A stretch of DNA of 6,572 nt from contig JAGHDB010000251.1 in NCBI GenBank assembly GCA_021160155.1, positions 1 through 6,572 on the forward strand, given 5' to 3'. The notes below the pieces were generated by a model. That model did no database searches, was not told the DNA's origin, and worked only from the letters and a program-made list of their open reading frames with translations. Position numbers and translations under genes: made by a program. Below, in pieces: positions 6,448-6,572 of the stretch. This DNA is from Bacteroidales bacterium. Lineage in GTDB: Bacteria > Bacteroidota > Bacteroidia > Bacteroidales > UBA12481. Every line of letters begins with the position of its first letter. Within the stretch, counting starts at the first letter, position 1.

Positions 6448-6572
6448 ATGTTAAAGAAGTACATCTTCGTAATATGTTCATTCTTTTTTTATTCAAACCT
6501 TTTCGGTCAAAACGCTATCATTACATATAAGTCCGATCTCAGCAAAGCTTATAAGTATAACGATCTTCCACT
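6448..6572 (+). CDS. Secreted protein of unknown function, 5' end only
   Basis: An ATG at 6448 opens a frame that runs off the window after 41 codons. The N-terminus is a textbook Sec signal peptide: MLKKY, a hydrophobic run rich in Phe, Ile and Val (6-19), then LFGQN, where Gly20-Gln21 is a typical Bacteroidota signal peptidase I site. The mature start (AIITYKSDLSKAYKYND) is too short to assign a family. The ITYKSDL stretch faintly recalls the first strand of GLPGLI-type secreted proteins, which I treat as a guess. The leader is A/T-rich without a Shine-Dalgarno site. The strand is opposite to the isomerase gene, so this begins a separate, divergent transcription unit. That it is a real gene is well supported by the signal peptide; its product is not known. 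Confidence 0.7.
   Translation, partial: MLKKYIFVICSFFFYSNLFGQNAIITYKSDLSKAYKYNDLP

Noticed and set aside
6282..6530. Rightward 82-codon open frame
   Set aside because: It overlaps, in another frame, the well-supported signal-peptide start at 6448 and runs through the GC-rich stem-loop; composition is not protein-like.

Overview
This window looks like a chromosomal segment from a Bacteroidota member, probably of the Bacteroidales kind; genus cannot be judged from here. The reasons are the gene families and their order (outer-membrane barrel protein, TPR protein, LptC lipoprotein, CNNM/CorC-type membrane protein, large PpiD/SurA-like isomerase), signal peptides ending in an Ala-Gln or Gly-Gln pair, A-rich leaders instead of Shine-Dalgarno sites before most genes, and a TAnnTTTG-like promoter element. 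It reads as a core envelope-biogenesis locus. I see no phage, insertion sequence, CRISPR array, rRNA or tRNA.

Layout. Positions 1-3874 hold a rightward gene string: the 3' end of an outer-membrane beta-barrel protein (1-498), a secreted TPR protein (521-1852), lptC (1853-2455, starting on the base after the TPR stop codon) and a CNNM/CorC-family membrane protein (2618-3874, GTG start). The 162-base gap before the last of these holds a 9-bp tandem repeat array, an unusually strong AGGAGG site and a possible 30-codon leader ORF. A leftward gene for a large membrane-anchored parvulin-type peptidyl-prolyl isomerase (3927-6035) converges on the string, and a hairpin with a U-tract lies between them. 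Beyond its promoter, a 412-base non-coding stretch carries a GC-rich inverted repeat. A new rightward gene for a secreted protein then begins at 6448 and runs off the window.

How the genes fit together. LptC takes part in lipopolysaccharide transport across the periplasm, the isomerase helps fold outer-membrane proteins, and the first gene encodes such a barrel. The TPR protein is predicted to be periplasmic, and the CNNM-type protein sits in the inner membrane. The locus is therefore best read as outer-membrane assembly and maintenance.

I found no convincing new multi-gene system. The parts most worth a second look are the repeat/leader region at 2452-2617, the lptC start, and the structured intergenic region at 6036-6447.
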